Shown: in pieces, positions 17,106-26,061 of the stretch
Layout of the letters: the number at the start of each line of letters is the position of its first letter
Position numbering within the stretch: the stretch's first letter is position 1
Source: Gammaproteobacteria bacterium
GTDB lineage: Bacteria > Pseudomonadota > Gammaproteobacteria > Pseudomonadales > Pseudohongiellaceae
Reading direction: 5' to 3'
Length of the DNA: 40,249 nucleotides
Assembly (NCBI GenBank): GCA_002726595.1
Contig: PBTO01000032.1
Location: forward strand, 1 to 40,249
Made by a program: the position numbers and the translations under genes
The notes under the pieces: model-generated
Told to the model about the DNA's origin: nothing
The model's input: the letters and a program-made list of their open reading frames with translations, nothing else
The model's database searches: none

Positions 17106-17618
17106 ATGAAAAAAATTCTAATAACAGCCGCAGCCATCGTAATTTCCTCAATAGTTCTGGCGCAGACACCAGCACCCGCAACGCCCCAGGTGGCAACCGG
17201 TATCACCGGCGGGGAAATTCAGTCCTTCATTGACCATCTGCCCCGTGACCGGGTGAGCGACCGGCCGATTCGGGTAGTGGATGTGACTGGCGACATTCGG
17301 GTAGGTGTCTTTGGCGTTTACCGTCCGATGGGGGTGACAGGTGATGTCAATGTGCATCTGGTCGATACCACCGAGATTTATTATATGCTCAAGGGAGCGG
17401 CCACACTGGTTACCGGTGGAACCCTGGTTGAGCCCTATCCCGCATCGGATAGCTGGATGCGTGCCAAGGGTATTGAAGACGGTGTAACCCAGCGCGTAAT
17501 TCCTGGCGATGTGGTCATTATTCCGGGGCACACACCACACTGGTGGAGTGAGCTGGAAAGCGAAATCGAGTATCTTATTTTCCGACCCGATCCCAATAAG
17601 CGCCTGAATTTACTCTAA
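17106..17618 (+). CDS. Secreted cupin-domain protein
   Basis: A 170-residue protein with a signal peptide (ends IVLAQ) and one cupin barrel: VNVHLVDTTEIYYMLKGAATLVTGG (first cupin motif; His plus Glu) and VIPGDVVIIPGHTPHWW (second motif, PGD-x-x-IP and HxPHW). The His/Glu set could hold a metal. Isomerase, dioxygenase or sensor roles are all possible. GGAG precedes the ATG. A bidirectional terminator separates it from the convergent hydrolase. Confidence 0.85.
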   Translation: MKKILITAAAIVISSIVLAQTPAPATPQVATGITGGEIQSFIDHLPRDRVSDRPIRVVDVTGDIRVGVFGVYRPMGVTGDVNVHLVDTTEIYYMLKGAATLVTGGTLVEPYPASDSWMRAKGIEDGVTQRVIPGDVVIIPGHTPHWWSELESEIEYLIFRPDPNKRLNLL

Positions 17619-17653
17619 GTCGAGCAGGCCCGTCTGTTTAAGCCACCAATTAA

Positions 17654-17685
17654 AAAGGGGCTCATCCTTATGGATGAGCCCCTTT
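17654..17685. terminator. Bidirectional terminator between convergent genes
   Basis: A perfect 14-bp stem (17654-17667 with 17672-17685) with a four-base loop. On the minus strand it is followed by a T5 tail, on the plus strand by only TTT, so it should act mainly for the minus-strand hydrolase and also stop the cupin transcript. Confidence 0.85.
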
Positions 17686-17708
17686 CAGCTACTGAAATTT
17701 CTGTTCAG

Positions 17709-18635
17709 TTACCGTTCTTCCTCAAAGCGCGAAAATTTCGCTGCATCTTCCGCATCCATATTTCTGTAGATGGAAAGATAGTCGGCACCGCCACCAAAAT
17801 GCACCCTCAACCAGGCATAGGCAAATTTACCCAGAGTTAACTTGTCCGGGCCACTGTTTGTGGCAATATTATGATCACCCGTGGCGAATTCCATGTAGGC
17901 CCTGTGGGTCGACGAGGCAATCGAGTCGAAAATCGCCCGGGCATGGCCTTCCGGTGGAGCGACCGTGTCTTCGGCGCTGATTACAATGAGCGTAGGAACT
18001 TCAAGGCCACTGAAATCTCTTTCATAGGGCTGGCCCAGTTCACAACAGTAAGGCGACAGTGGAATGACGGCCTTGATGGCGCTGCCAAGTTCATCCGCGG
18101 CATAGAGACTGCCGCCGCCGCCCAGTGAATGGCCCATTATGGCTATGTTGTCCGTATCGATTTTTCCCAGTAACGGGCTGTCACTTTCCGTGTTCTCATT
18201 TTTCAAAAAATTAACCGCAGCGATCTGGGCATTCTTCCGTTCATCGAGCGAATCGGTCGGGGTGTTGGTATCTATAATCATCACCGCAATGCCAAGCGAG
18301 GCGAGCATAGGTCCCCACCAGTTATAGCCTTCCTGATTACCGCGATACCCAGGTATCAAAGCCACTGCCCCGACAGGCGGGTCAAAACTCAAAGTCAGGG
18401 GATAGAAGATTGTCGCTGCAGCAAATTCTGCTACCGCTGGCTCCGGGTCGTAGGTTCTTACTTCAAACAGCCTCTCGTCAAACACGCCGCCGATAGTTCG
18501 TGCAATATTCCGGCCTTCAGGCGAATACCGCGTGTTCTCAACATCCTGCGCGAAAGAGGCGGGAGTACTCATTGCTGCCGCAAAAATAGCCAGGGAGAAA
18601 AATGCACCCAGGCGTTTAATTATTTGAAAATTCAT
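17709..18635 (-). CDS. Exported PETase/cutinase-type hydrolase
   Basis: A 308-residue protein with a signal peptide (ends SFAQ) and an alpha/beta-hydrolase fold matching the PETase/bacterial cutinase family in order: ATIFYPL, GAVALIPGYRGNQ (oxyanion Tyr97), WWGPMLASLGIAVMIIDTNTPTDS, nucleophile elbow GHSLGGGGSL (Ser170), IKAVIPLSPY, SAEDTVAPPEGHA (Asp223) and GDHNIATNS (His255). In the Ideonella enzyme the matching stretches are GWSMGGGGS, DSIAP and GGSHSCANS. Both cysteines of its extra disulfide are absent, and the Trp of APW is Tyr here. The C-terminal end is longer. Polyester hydrolysis is plausible but unproven; lipase or cutin-like substrates are equally likely. GAGG precedes the ATG. 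Confidence 0.87.
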   Translation of the reverse strand: MNFQIIKRLGAFFSLAIFAAAMSTPASFAQDVENTRYSPEGRNIARTIGGVFDERLFEVRTYDPEPAVAEFAAATIFYPLTLSFDPPVGAVALIPGYRGNQEGYNWWGPMLASLGIAVMIIDTNTPTDSLDERKNAQIAAVNFLKNENTESDSPLLGKIDTDNIAIMGHSLGGGGSLYAADELGSAIKAVIPLSPYCCELGQPYERDFSGLEVPTLIVISAEDTVAPPEGHARAIFDSIASSTHRAYMEFATGDHNIATNSGPDKLTLGKFAYAWLRVHFGGGADYLSIYRNMDAEDAAKFSRFEEER

Positions 18636-18897
18636 CTCAGCTGACCTCTACTTATTTGAATTGTTTGGCAATAAGCCACTGGCTAGTGCAAATATAACAG
18701 AGTGGTTCCAGGTTACAAATACTATCAATACACCCCATCAGTCCAGCGGTAATGGGCGATTATTACATGCCTTGGGACCAGTAAACCATCTCCAATCGCC
18801 ATAGTGGCGCTTTTGGCAGCGCAACTAGGAAAATCAATCCGGTTACCGAAGGCAAGAAATTCCCAGATCAGCCTTCGAGGGGCGAAGAAATCGTTTG

Positions 18898-18927
18898 TTG
18901 ACAATCACAAAAATTGTATCATAATAC
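18898..18927 (+). promoter_or_regulatory. Promoter and possible operator of the GntR/ABC operon
   Basis: A perfect -35 TTGACA (18898-18903) pairs with a CATAAT-like -10 (about 18920-18925, 16-bp spacer). The -10 overlaps an inverted repeat GTAT-N4-ATAC (18916-18927), a plausible site for the YtrA-type repressor encoded 34 bases downstream. The remainder of the 325-bp divergent gap (18636-18960) holds nothing else I can call. Confidence 0.6.
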
Positions 18928-18960
18928 GGGTACAGTAAAACAAACAGACTGCTTGCTTAG

Positions 18961-19383
18961 ATGAATATCACGATCAGCACCAAAGACGGTGTTCCCATTT
19001 ATCGCCAGATAGTAAATCAAATCCGCTATATGGTGGCATCTGGTCTGTTACTGCCGAGCGAGGAAATCTCACCGGTACGCACCCTGGCACTCAAGCTCAA
19101 TGTGACACCCAATACCGTGGTGAAAGCCTACGCCGAGCTGGAAGCTGCCGGCGTGATCTTTAAACGCCGTGGTGCCGGCACTTACATATCGGATGAACAA
19201 TCGCCCCTGGCAAGCCGGGAACGGAATCGAATTATCAAGGTACGCATCGATGCTTTGCTGGCCGAAGCCCACCAATTGGATTTTTCCGCAGATGATCTCC
19301 TGACCCTGTTTAAACAGCAGCAGGCACTTCTGGATGGCGGGGCAGGTAGCGAAGAGAATAGATCGGAGGATAATAATGACTGA
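18961..19383 (+). CDS. GntR-family regulator, YtrA subfamily
   Basis: A 140-residue regulator. The N-terminal winged HTH is typical: GVPIYRQIVNQIRYMVASGLLLPSEEISPVRTLALKLNVTPNTVVKAYAELEAAGVIFKRRGAGTYI. The short C-terminal tail without a ligand domain is the YtrA form, which usually represses its own ABC-transporter operon. Its stop overlaps the ATPase start by eight bases, so the two are translationally coupled. The promoter overlaps a candidate operator. Confidence 0.93.
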   Translation: MNITISTKDGVPIYRQIVNQIRYMVASGLLLPSEEISPVRTLALKLNVTPNTVVKAYAELEAAGVIFKRRGAGTYISDEQSPLASRERNRIIKVRIDALLAEAHQLDFSADDLLTLFKQQQALLDGGAGSEENRSEDNND

Positions 19384-20281
19384 ACTCGTGGTTGAGGTAA
19401 ACGGCCTGTCGCGCCAATTTGGTCAGACACTGGCCCTGGATAGCGTCGATTTTCAGGCGGCAAGGGGGAGCGTGTATGGTCTTGTTGGTGCCAACGGTGC
19501 GGGTAAGACAACGCTGATCAAGCATCTAATGGGGTTGCTGCGTAGTCATTCAGGTTCCGTACAAGTATTTGGTCAGGATCCGGTACGAGATCCAGTCAGC
19601 GTACTAAAACGAATCGGCTATCTCTCGGAAGACCGAGACATTCCAGAATGGATGTCTATCGATGAATTAATGCGCTATACCAACGCCTTTCACAAGCATT
19701 GGGACAGCGCTTATGCGAAGGATTTACTGGATACTTTTAGCCTGGATACATCGAAACTGATCAAAGATCTCTCCCGGGGAATGCGAGCCCAGGTGGCACT
19801 GGTAGCCGCCGTTGCCCACCGACCCGATCTGCTCATTCTCGATGAACCATCGAGTGGGCTGGATGCAGTAGTGCGCCAGGATATTCTGAATGCCATAGTT
19901 CGCACAATTTCTGAAGAAGGCAGAACGGTTATCTTTTCCTCCCACTTGCTGGAAGAAGTAGAACGCATGTCCGACCACGTGGTGATGATTCAACAAGGGC
20001 AAGTGGTACTTGATGGCGTACTTGAAACGCTCTGTAACTCATATCGTCACGTCAGCATTCGCTTCGCAGATCAATTCGATTCCGCGCCGGTCCTGAGAGA
20101 TGTTCTGTACATTAATGGAAACGGCAGGTCCTGGAGCGCGATTCACCACATCTCAGAAGAACAATTCAATACGGCAGTTAAGCAGCTGGATGGTGAAGTG
20201 GTGGAATCGCGCAATGCCACGCTTGAAGAAATTTTTATCGCCCGAGTTGGCCGTTCAATCGATAAGCAAGAGGCCGCCTGA
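19376..20281 (+). CDS. ABC transporter ATP-binding protein
   Basis: A 301-residue ATPase starting at the ATG at 19376 (GGAGG Shine-Dalgarno). Walker A GANGAGKTT, a Q-loop region near YLSEDRDIPEW, a signature LSRGMRAQ (S-R-G-M in place of LSGGQ), Walker B LLILDEPSSGLD and the switch His in FSSHLLEE are all present. A C-terminal extension follows, as in exporters of the YtrB/CcmA type. The partner permease follows after two bases. Cargo is unknown. Confidence 0.93.
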   Translation: MTELVVEVNGLSRQFGQTLALDSVDFQAARGSVYGLVGANGAGKTTLIKHLMGLLRSHSGSVQVFGQDPVRDPVSVLKRIGYLSEDRDIPEWMSIDELMRYTNAFHKHWDSAYAKDLLDTFSLDTSKLIKDLSRGMRAQVALVAAVAHRPDLLILDEPSSGLDAVVRQDILNAIVRTISEEGRTVIFSSHLLEEVERMSDHVVMIQQGQVVLDGVLETLCNSYRHVSIRFADQFDSAPVLRDVLYINGNGRSWSAIHHISEEQFNTAVKQLDGEVVESRNATLEEIFIARVGRSIDKQEAA

Positions 20282-20283
20282 AT

Positions 20284-21105
20284 ATGAACACGGCTGTACA
20301 GGCATTGCTCTGGAAAAATGTGCGGCTGACCTGGCGCTTTTTTCTTCTGCAGCAGATTATGGTCATCACCCTGGTAGCGCTGACTATCGGTGTACTGATG
20401 CCAGAGGAGGCAGGACCCGCTCAGTTTTCTGATGGGCTTGTATTGCTAGGTTTGATTTTTCTGTTCATCCCCATCGACCGTATGAGCCCTAGAAAGGGTA
20501 AACCGGGTAGTTCATTTGGGCTTCCCTACCGGCAGGAGTACGCGTTGCCGGTATCCACACTGGTTCTGCTTGGGATCCCCCTGGCCCATGTGTGTTTAAT
20601 GTTATTGCTTGGCTACATTTTTCCCATGCTGGTGATCAGTACTCTATTCGGATTGCCTGGCCCGCAATTTATCATCTGCCTGCTGTTGGTAATCCTGGTA
20701 TTGCAACTAATGGCCTTAGTCTGGTGGACTGACAATCACGTAGATTCTGCTATTGGGTGGGGCATTGTGCTGACATTGTTCTGGTTTCAGCTAACGTTCC
20801 CTGAGATCAGTATTGCCGATGAGGACGGTATTGTTTCCATCACGTCCTATTCACAACTTTGGATATCGATGAGTATGACCACACTGTTTCTGGGCATCGC
20901 CTTTCTTGGCGTGCAGCGGCAACGCCATGGCGGTACATTGATAGCCCATCATAAACAAAAGCTTGATGTGAGACAGACATTTACCATCCGCAATTACTTC
21001 CCAATGCTCAAGTCCGCTTGCCCGATAGTCTCACCGGTGATGGCACAGATCTGGAATGAGAGGCAGCTACGCGGATTACCTTTGGCGCGTTTTTCGGTTT
21101 GTTAG
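20284..21105 (+). pseudogene. ABC permease, N-terminal part (frameshifted)
   Basis: A 273-residue hydrophobic protein with about six likely membrane segments (residues 22-40, 52-65, 85-110, 115-125, 130-150, 190-215), ending abruptly ...RGLPLARFSVC. Adding one T to the T5 run at 21090-21094 makes the frame continue as ...LARFFGLLALIWLRLVFF into the next ORF. The joined protein, about 558 residues from 20284 to 21959, has the expected size for a YtrA-linked ABC-2 permease. Either the gene is disrupted, the assembly dropped a T, or the ribosome shifts. Confidence 0.8.
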
Positions 21106-21959
21106 CATTGATTTGGTTGCGCCTGGTTTTTTTTCGGGGCGCCTTCGATGGACCGCTACGAATAGCAGAGGTGTATACCACGGCGGGTGTGCTCTACTTT
21201 GGTTTATTTATGGCGATGCAGATTACCACTTTTGGCGTCAGTTACGGCAACGGAGCGACAAGGGCCAACGTTTTTGACCGGACTCTGGCGATGAGCACGG
21301 CCAAATTGGTGACGATCAAATTATCAGTGGCTATCATTAGTTTGCTCGTTGCTGGCCTGACCATGGTGGCAGTTATCTGGATTATTGGTCCACTGCTTAT
21401 CTACAGTTTTGATGAAATCAGTGCTATTACATTGGAAGGAATATCGAGATTCGGCAGCGAGTCTACGGTATTTATCATAAGCCGCGTGATTCTATTCCTG
21501 GTCGCGTTTGCCAGCGGGTCAATTATCTATGCGGCATTTAATTCCTGGGCTATGTTAAAGCCACGGCAGTTCAGTTGGGTGTTTGGTGCAATTCCCCTGT
21601 ATTGCTTTTTGATCATTGTGCTCGCCACACTAATGCGTGATGAGGGGGAACGCCAGGTCTTTCTAATTGCTGTTGCCAGCGGACACTCATGGTTGCTGGT
21701 TGCGCTTCTGCCGATGGCTGCTATCTACCTGTTTCGTGCAGTATTGGAAGATCAGGTGTTGAACTGGAAGCAATTACTCATCGTGTCAGCGGTGAGCGTT
21801 GTGCTGGCGGCCCTCTATATCAGCTCCCTGGTCAGTAGCGGATACTATTCCAGTGCAACCCATGCTGGACTGGTCGCTCTGGTTAGCCTGCTTGGACTAC
21901 TACCGTTTGTGGCTGTTGGATTAGCGCTATGGACCATGAGTAGGATCAGGCACGGATAG
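21099..21959 (+). pseudogene. ABC permease, C-terminal part (frameshifted)
   Basis: A 286-residue continuation with about seven membrane segments. It overlaps the first half by seven bases (TTGTTAG), and its only nominal start is a TTG with no Shine-Dalgarno. It reads as the second half of one permease rather than as a separate gene. Coupled translation into a two-part permease is the alternative. Confidence 0.78.
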
Positions 21960-22090
21960 CACTGCACAACAACTTGACAGTGCTGTTAAATTTCACACCG
22001 ACTCCTGCCATTGCTGAGTGAGATAGATAGACCTCAGCTCAATTTATGCTTATGCTCACCTCTCACAAAAACTAACGATGCAATCAAATT

Positions 22091-22900
22091 ATGAAATGTG
22101 TAAAGATTATTTCCTTAAGCAAACGATTGCTGATCAGCGTCTCCCGATTTACGGCCTGTGTACTGCTGGTACTCGTCTGCCAACCCAGTTTTGCCCAGGA
22201 TGATGGTGATCATCAATATTCCAGTGCCGCCATCGAAGCGGGCTCCCGAGTCTATGTCCAGAATTGTGCCTTGTGTCATGGGCCCCAGGGCGAGACTGTA
22301 GACGGGATAAACCTGCGCCGTGGTCTGTTTCGCACGGCAACCTCCGATGATGATCTCAGGGGAGTTATCTCCCAGGGAGCGGGCGAAGGACAGATGCCTG
22401 CTTTCGATCTGCGGCAAGAAGAGATGGAGGGAGTAATCGCCTATATTCGAGCAGGATTCGATCCAGATGGCATCGCGGTGAAAATCGGCGATCCGCTGCG
22501 GGGTCGAGTCCTTTTCGAGGGCGAGGGTAACTGCGTTGATTGTCACCGCATCAATGGAAGAGGTCCACGTACTGCGCCAGATCTTAGCGATATTGGAGCG
22601 ATTCGTACTCCGGCAGTACTGCAGAGAAGTCTGCTGGATCCAGCGGCCGCCTTGCTACCCATTAACCGGCCAGTCCGTATCGTGACCCGTAATGAAGAAA
22701 CCATTATCGGTCGACGACTCAATGAGGACACCTATACGGTACAGGTTATCGATTCAGAGGAGCGGCTGCGCTCGCTGATCAAGACAGATATTGTCACTTA
22801 CGAGATAAGCGATGCGCCGAGTAAGCTACCTACAACCCTTTCCAGCGACGAGGTCGCCGACGTGGTTGGTTACCTTCTTACATTACGAGGTCTGCAATGA
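22091..22900 (+). CDS. Di-haem cytochrome c, partner of the quinoprotein
   Basis: A 269-residue periplasmic protein with a signal peptide (ends PSFA) and two c-type haem sites, CALCH (59-63) and CVDCH (148-152), each with a downstream Met-containing helix (GQMPAFD after the first). The second half, with NGRGPRTAPDLSDIG and RIVTRNEETIIGRRLNED, resembles the haem-binding domain found fused or adjacent to large dehydrogenases. It overlaps the next gene by ATGA, so the two are made together, and it is the likely electron acceptor of that PQQ alcohol dehydrogenase. Confidence 0.9.
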   Translation: MKCVKIISLSKRLLISVSRFTACVLLVLVCQPSFAQDDGDHQYSSAAIEAGSRVYVQNCALCHGPQGETVDGINLRRGLFRTATSDDDLRGVISQGAGEGQMPAFDLRQEEMEGVIAYIRAGFDPDGIAVKIGDPLRGRVLFEGEGNCVDCHRINGRGPRTAPDLSDIGAIRTPAVLQRSLLDPAAALLPINRPVRIVTRNEETIIGRRLNEDTYTVQVIDSEERLRSLIKTDIVTYEISDAPSKLPTTLSSDEVADVVGYLLTLRGLQ

Positions 22901-24555
22901 AAAATATTAATTACCGCTGGCAGGTAGCAATTGTTATTTGTGGGCTGCTCGCTACGCATAGCACATTTGCCCAGGTATCTTATGAGCAAATACTAAATGC
23001 AACGGAAGAGCCGGAAAACTGGCTCACTTACAACGGTGGATATTCCAGTCAGCGGCACAGCTTACTGAATCAAATCACTGCCGATAACGTCGACAATCTG
23101 GAACTGAAGTGGGTGCTACAAAACCAGGTATTTGGTGCCTGGCAGTCAAATCCGATCGTAGTAGACGGCATCATGTATGTGACCGAGCGGCCAAATAATG
23201 TAATGGCAGTCGATGCGATTACCGGTCGCGTATTTTGGAAGTATCGTCACACCCCCGTCGGCGATTCCACTGTCTGCTGTGGCGCCAACAACCGCGGTGT
23301 TGCAGTGCTGGGCGACCGGGTTTTCATCGGAACGCTGGATGCTCGGTTGGTCGCGCTGGATCGGATCAATGGCCACCCACTGTGGGATGTTGAAGTGGGG
23401 GACGTCGATCTGGCTTACTCGGTGACCATGGCGCCGTTGGTAATCAAGGATAAGGTGATAGTGGGTGTGGGTGGTGGTGAATACGGCATCCGCGGCTACG
23501 TGGTGGCCTACGATGTGGAAACGGGCGAGGAGGCCTGGAAGACCTATACTATCCCGGGACCTGGAGAGCCCAATCACGACTCCTGGCAGGGTGATGACTG
23601 GGAACATGGCGGTGCGTCCGTTTGGATCACCGGTTCCTTCGATCCTGAACTCAACCTCACCTATTGGGGAATAGGCAATCCAGGACCAGACTGGAATGCA
23701 GGCCAGCGTCCAGGCGATAACCTGTATTCCGATTCCGTTATTGCGCTCGATGCCGATTCCGGAGAACTCAAATGGTATTTCCAATTCACGCCGAACGATG
23801 GCTACGATTATGACGCGGTTCAGGTTCCGGTGTTGGCAGACATAGTCTGGCGCGGTACGCCTTCCAAGGTCATGATGTGGGCGAACCGCAATGGCTACTT
23901 TTATGTGCTGGATCGGGTTACTGGAAAATTTCTCGTCGGCGAGCCCTATGTCAGAGTGAACTGGTCCAGCGGGCTGGATGAAAACGGGAGACCGATTCCT
24001 ACCCCACAGCCCGAAGGCATGCCCACCTATCCGGGTAATCAGGGCGGGACTAACTGGTACCCCCCTTCATACAGTCCAAGAACCGGACTTTTCTATTTCA
24101 GTGCCTGGAATGACTACGCCACAATCTATCGGCCCGAGGAGGCCAAGTATGAGCCTGGGCGCGCATTTTACGGCGGTGGATTTTCGGTATTGTCACCGAC
24201 ACCCGGTGCACCCACTATTGGCATAGGGCGTACTAACCCGATCAACAACTGGACCAATGAAGTGGGCCATGCCTCACTCAAAGCCATGGACCCACAAACC
24301 GGTGAGGCCGTCTGGTCCTATGATCAATTCGATGTCAGTGACAGCGGCATGCTGACAACAGCTTCCGATTTATTATTTACCGGAGGGCGTGAGGGCTACT
24401 TCCACGCGATCGATGCACGCAGTGGCGATCTGCTGTGGAAGGTAAATCTGGGTGGTCAGATCGTGATGGCGCCGGTGACCTATATGGTGGACGGAGTGCA
24501 GTACGTGTCGGTGATATCAGGCAATGGATTGTCAACTTTTGCCCTGAGAAATTAA
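22897..24555 (+). CDS. PQQ alcohol dehydrogenase, methanol/ethanol type
   Basis: A 552-residue quinoprotein with a signal peptide (ends TFAQ). Diagnostic residues: vicinal Cys127-Cys128 in VCCGANNRG, metal ligand Glu195 in GGGEYGIRG, Asn261 in GIGNPGPDWN and the catalytic block NDGYDYDAVQ with Asp304. Asp306, two residues on, is the extra acid that marks lanthanide-binding members such as XoxF and PedH; calcium MxaF-type enzymes have Ala or Ser there. Length and blades (LIALDxxTGEW-type repeats) are typical. It is translationally coupled to the di-haem cytochrome c upstream. The substrate is likely a primary alcohol. Confidence 0.93.
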   Translation: MKNINYRWQVAIVICGLLATHSTFAQVSYEQILNATEEPENWLTYNGGYSSQRHSLLNQITADNVDNLELKWVLQNQVFGAWQSNPIVVDGIMYVTERPNNVMAVDAITGRVFWKYRHTPVGDSTVCCGANNRGVAVLGDRVFIGTLDARLVALDRINGHPLWDVEVGDVDLAYSVTMAPLVIKDKVIVGVGGGEYGIRGYVVAYDVETGEEAWKTYTIPGPGEPNHDSWQGDDWEHGGASVWITGSFDPELNLTYWGIGNPGPDWNAGQRPGDNLYSDSVIALDADSGELKWYFQFTPNDGYDYDAVQVPVLADIVWRGTPSKVMMWANRNGYFYVLDRVTGKFLVGEPYVRVNWSSGLDENGRPIPTPQPEGMPTYPGNQGGTNWYPPSYSPRTGLFYFSAWNDYATIYRPEEAKYEPGRAFYGGGFSVLSPTPGAPTIGIGRTNPINNWTNEVGHASLKAMDPQTGEAVWSYDQFDVSDSGMLTTASDLLFTGGREGYFHAIDARSGDLLWKVNLGGQIVMAPVTYMVDGVQYVSVISGNGLSTFALRN

Positions 24556-24583
24556 AGCAGAGGCCATTGCTTACATAATGCAA

Positions 24584-24609
24584 TTGCCCGGCTATGGTTA
24601 GTCGGGCAA
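24584..24609. terminator. Hairpin between convergent genes, weak terminator
   Basis: An 11-bp stem with one G-U pair (24584-24594 with 24599-24609), loop of four, midway between the two convergent stops. No long T tail on either side. Confidence 0.5.
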
Positions 24610-24690
24610 CCGCATTCGATTCTGCGTTAACCAGGTACGCTAGTGTTTATTGAAGTCGCCAGACTTTGCTTGATCTGGCTAACACCTGCT

Positions 24691-25713
24691 TTACCTTTCC
24701 TCGCTTTCGGCGAGTCTGGCTCCGGCCAATACCCCAGACAATGAGTAATTACCTTCATGGCATGCGTATTCATAGAGCCTGTCATCGGTCAGGTTCAATG
24801 GCATCTCGGCAGACCAGGATCGAGTGTAGGTATCCGGATCTTCGACGGTGAAGCCGTAGTTGATGATATTGTCAGCCACTCGGGTAAAGCGTTCGGTTAC
24901 TTTCAAATTCTCCGATGAGCCTCTGAATCTTTGACTGGGGTTAAATTCGCTGGTTTCCACCACCAGAGTGTCGCCTTCCCAATGACCAACCGAATCTCCC
25001 ATCCAGCGTTCCATGCCTTCTGGCAAGGGCTGATCGCCAACGCGGATGATTCTGACATCGTGCACCATTTCCACCAGAATCATGACATAACCGGCTGATT
25101 GCACGATTTGATAGTGATTGTTGTACAGAACTGGCAGCATGGGAGGCCCTGAACTGGACCCGAAGGACATGATACAGCGCTCCGCTAGCGGGCGGGATTC
25201 AGGTCCATCGTAGGCTCCACGCGAGCGTCTTAGTGCGGTTGCCGCATCAATTCGGTTCTGTGCTTCTGGAGTGTAAGCCGGAATTTGGCCGTTCGGGGGA
25301 TCTACAATCAGGGAACTGCGAAATTCATTGTTGTAGATGACTACCGTAGTGCCACCATCCATCCAGAAATTATTATAGCTGTCCGCCGTTTCAATTCGAT
25401 CTTTCACCGGTGCTGCGCGATCAGGATCACTGGGCAGGTCCCGTCCTGAATTGTAATCAGCCACATCGAGTTCCAACTGATATGCCTCTTGTGCGGTTAA
25501 TACCAGTTTGTCGCCAAACCGGTCGGGTCTTGAAAGCGATGTAATCGTGTTATTAGTCCACATGCCCTGCAAATCAGGGGTTCCATCTACCGTTCTTGGA
25601 ACAGTATAGGATCCGCTATTTTGAGCAGAAACAGACAGGGCACTCGATAAGGCCGCGACTAAAACTGAACCACAGAATATGAATCGTAACGAGCGTGATG
25701 AATAATTGGTCAT
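24691..25713 (-). CDS. Exported protein of unknown function (conserved family)
   Basis: A 340-residue product from the ATG at 25713 (12 upstream codons to 25749 are less likely), with a signal peptide ending SVSAQ. It contains TPDLQGMWTNNT, RPLAERCIMSFGSS, YVMILVEMVHDVRIIRVGDQPLPEGMERWMGDSVGHWEGDTLVVETSEFN and KVTERFTRVADNIINYGFTVEDPDTYTRSWSAE. I recognise this arrangement from a large uncharacterised family common in acidobacteria and marine proteobacteria, often beside PQQ enzymes; no function is established. It is divergent from the next quinoprotein. Confidence 0.82.
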   Translation of the reverse strand: MTNYSSRSLRFIFCGSVLVAALSSALSVSAQNSGSYTVPRTVDGTPDLQGMWTNNTITSLSRPDRFGDKLVLTAQEAYQLELDVADYNSGRDLPSDPDRAAPVKDRIETADSYNNFWMDGGTTVVIYNNEFRSSLIVDPPNGQIPAYTPEAQNRIDAATALRRSRGAYDGPESRPLAERCIMSFGSSSGPPMLPVLYNNHYQIVQSAGYVMILVEMVHDVRIIRVGDQPLPEGMERWMGDSVGHWEGDTLVVETSEFNPSQRFRGSSENLKVTERFTRVADNIINYGFTVEDPDTYTRSWSAEMPLNLTDDRLYEYACHEGNYSLSGVLAGARLAESEER

Positions 25714-26061
25714 GTGCTTACCCCGGCATTTAGCTGATTGATCGGGCATTAGTTCGTTGAGTCTCGCGCGCTAGATTACCAAAAATCACCATGTTCATAC
25801 AAATAAGCTACGGCGGGGTAATCCGGTGCCAATTCATTGCCATTGTCACATGGTGAACCTGAATATCAAAATTTGCGTCAGATTACGATTTTGCCACGAC
25901 AAAAACATAGAAAAGCATGGTCCAGCGTGCATTTATTGGGTAACCTCCGAGGCAGGAATAATCTGTCTGGTCATATCTTGTGACGTGTCTTAAGCCAGAT
26001 GAAAATCCGGCGCTTTTAATCGGACCCAGACGGGTCAAACGGGATAAATTAGGAGGGGTTT
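25714..26061. other. Divergent intergenic region (348 bp)
   Basis: Holds the promoters for the minus-strand unknown gene and the plus-strand quinoprotein. No confident -10/-35 set. A very strong AGGAGG sits five bases before the quinoprotein ATG at 26062. Confidence 0.6.
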
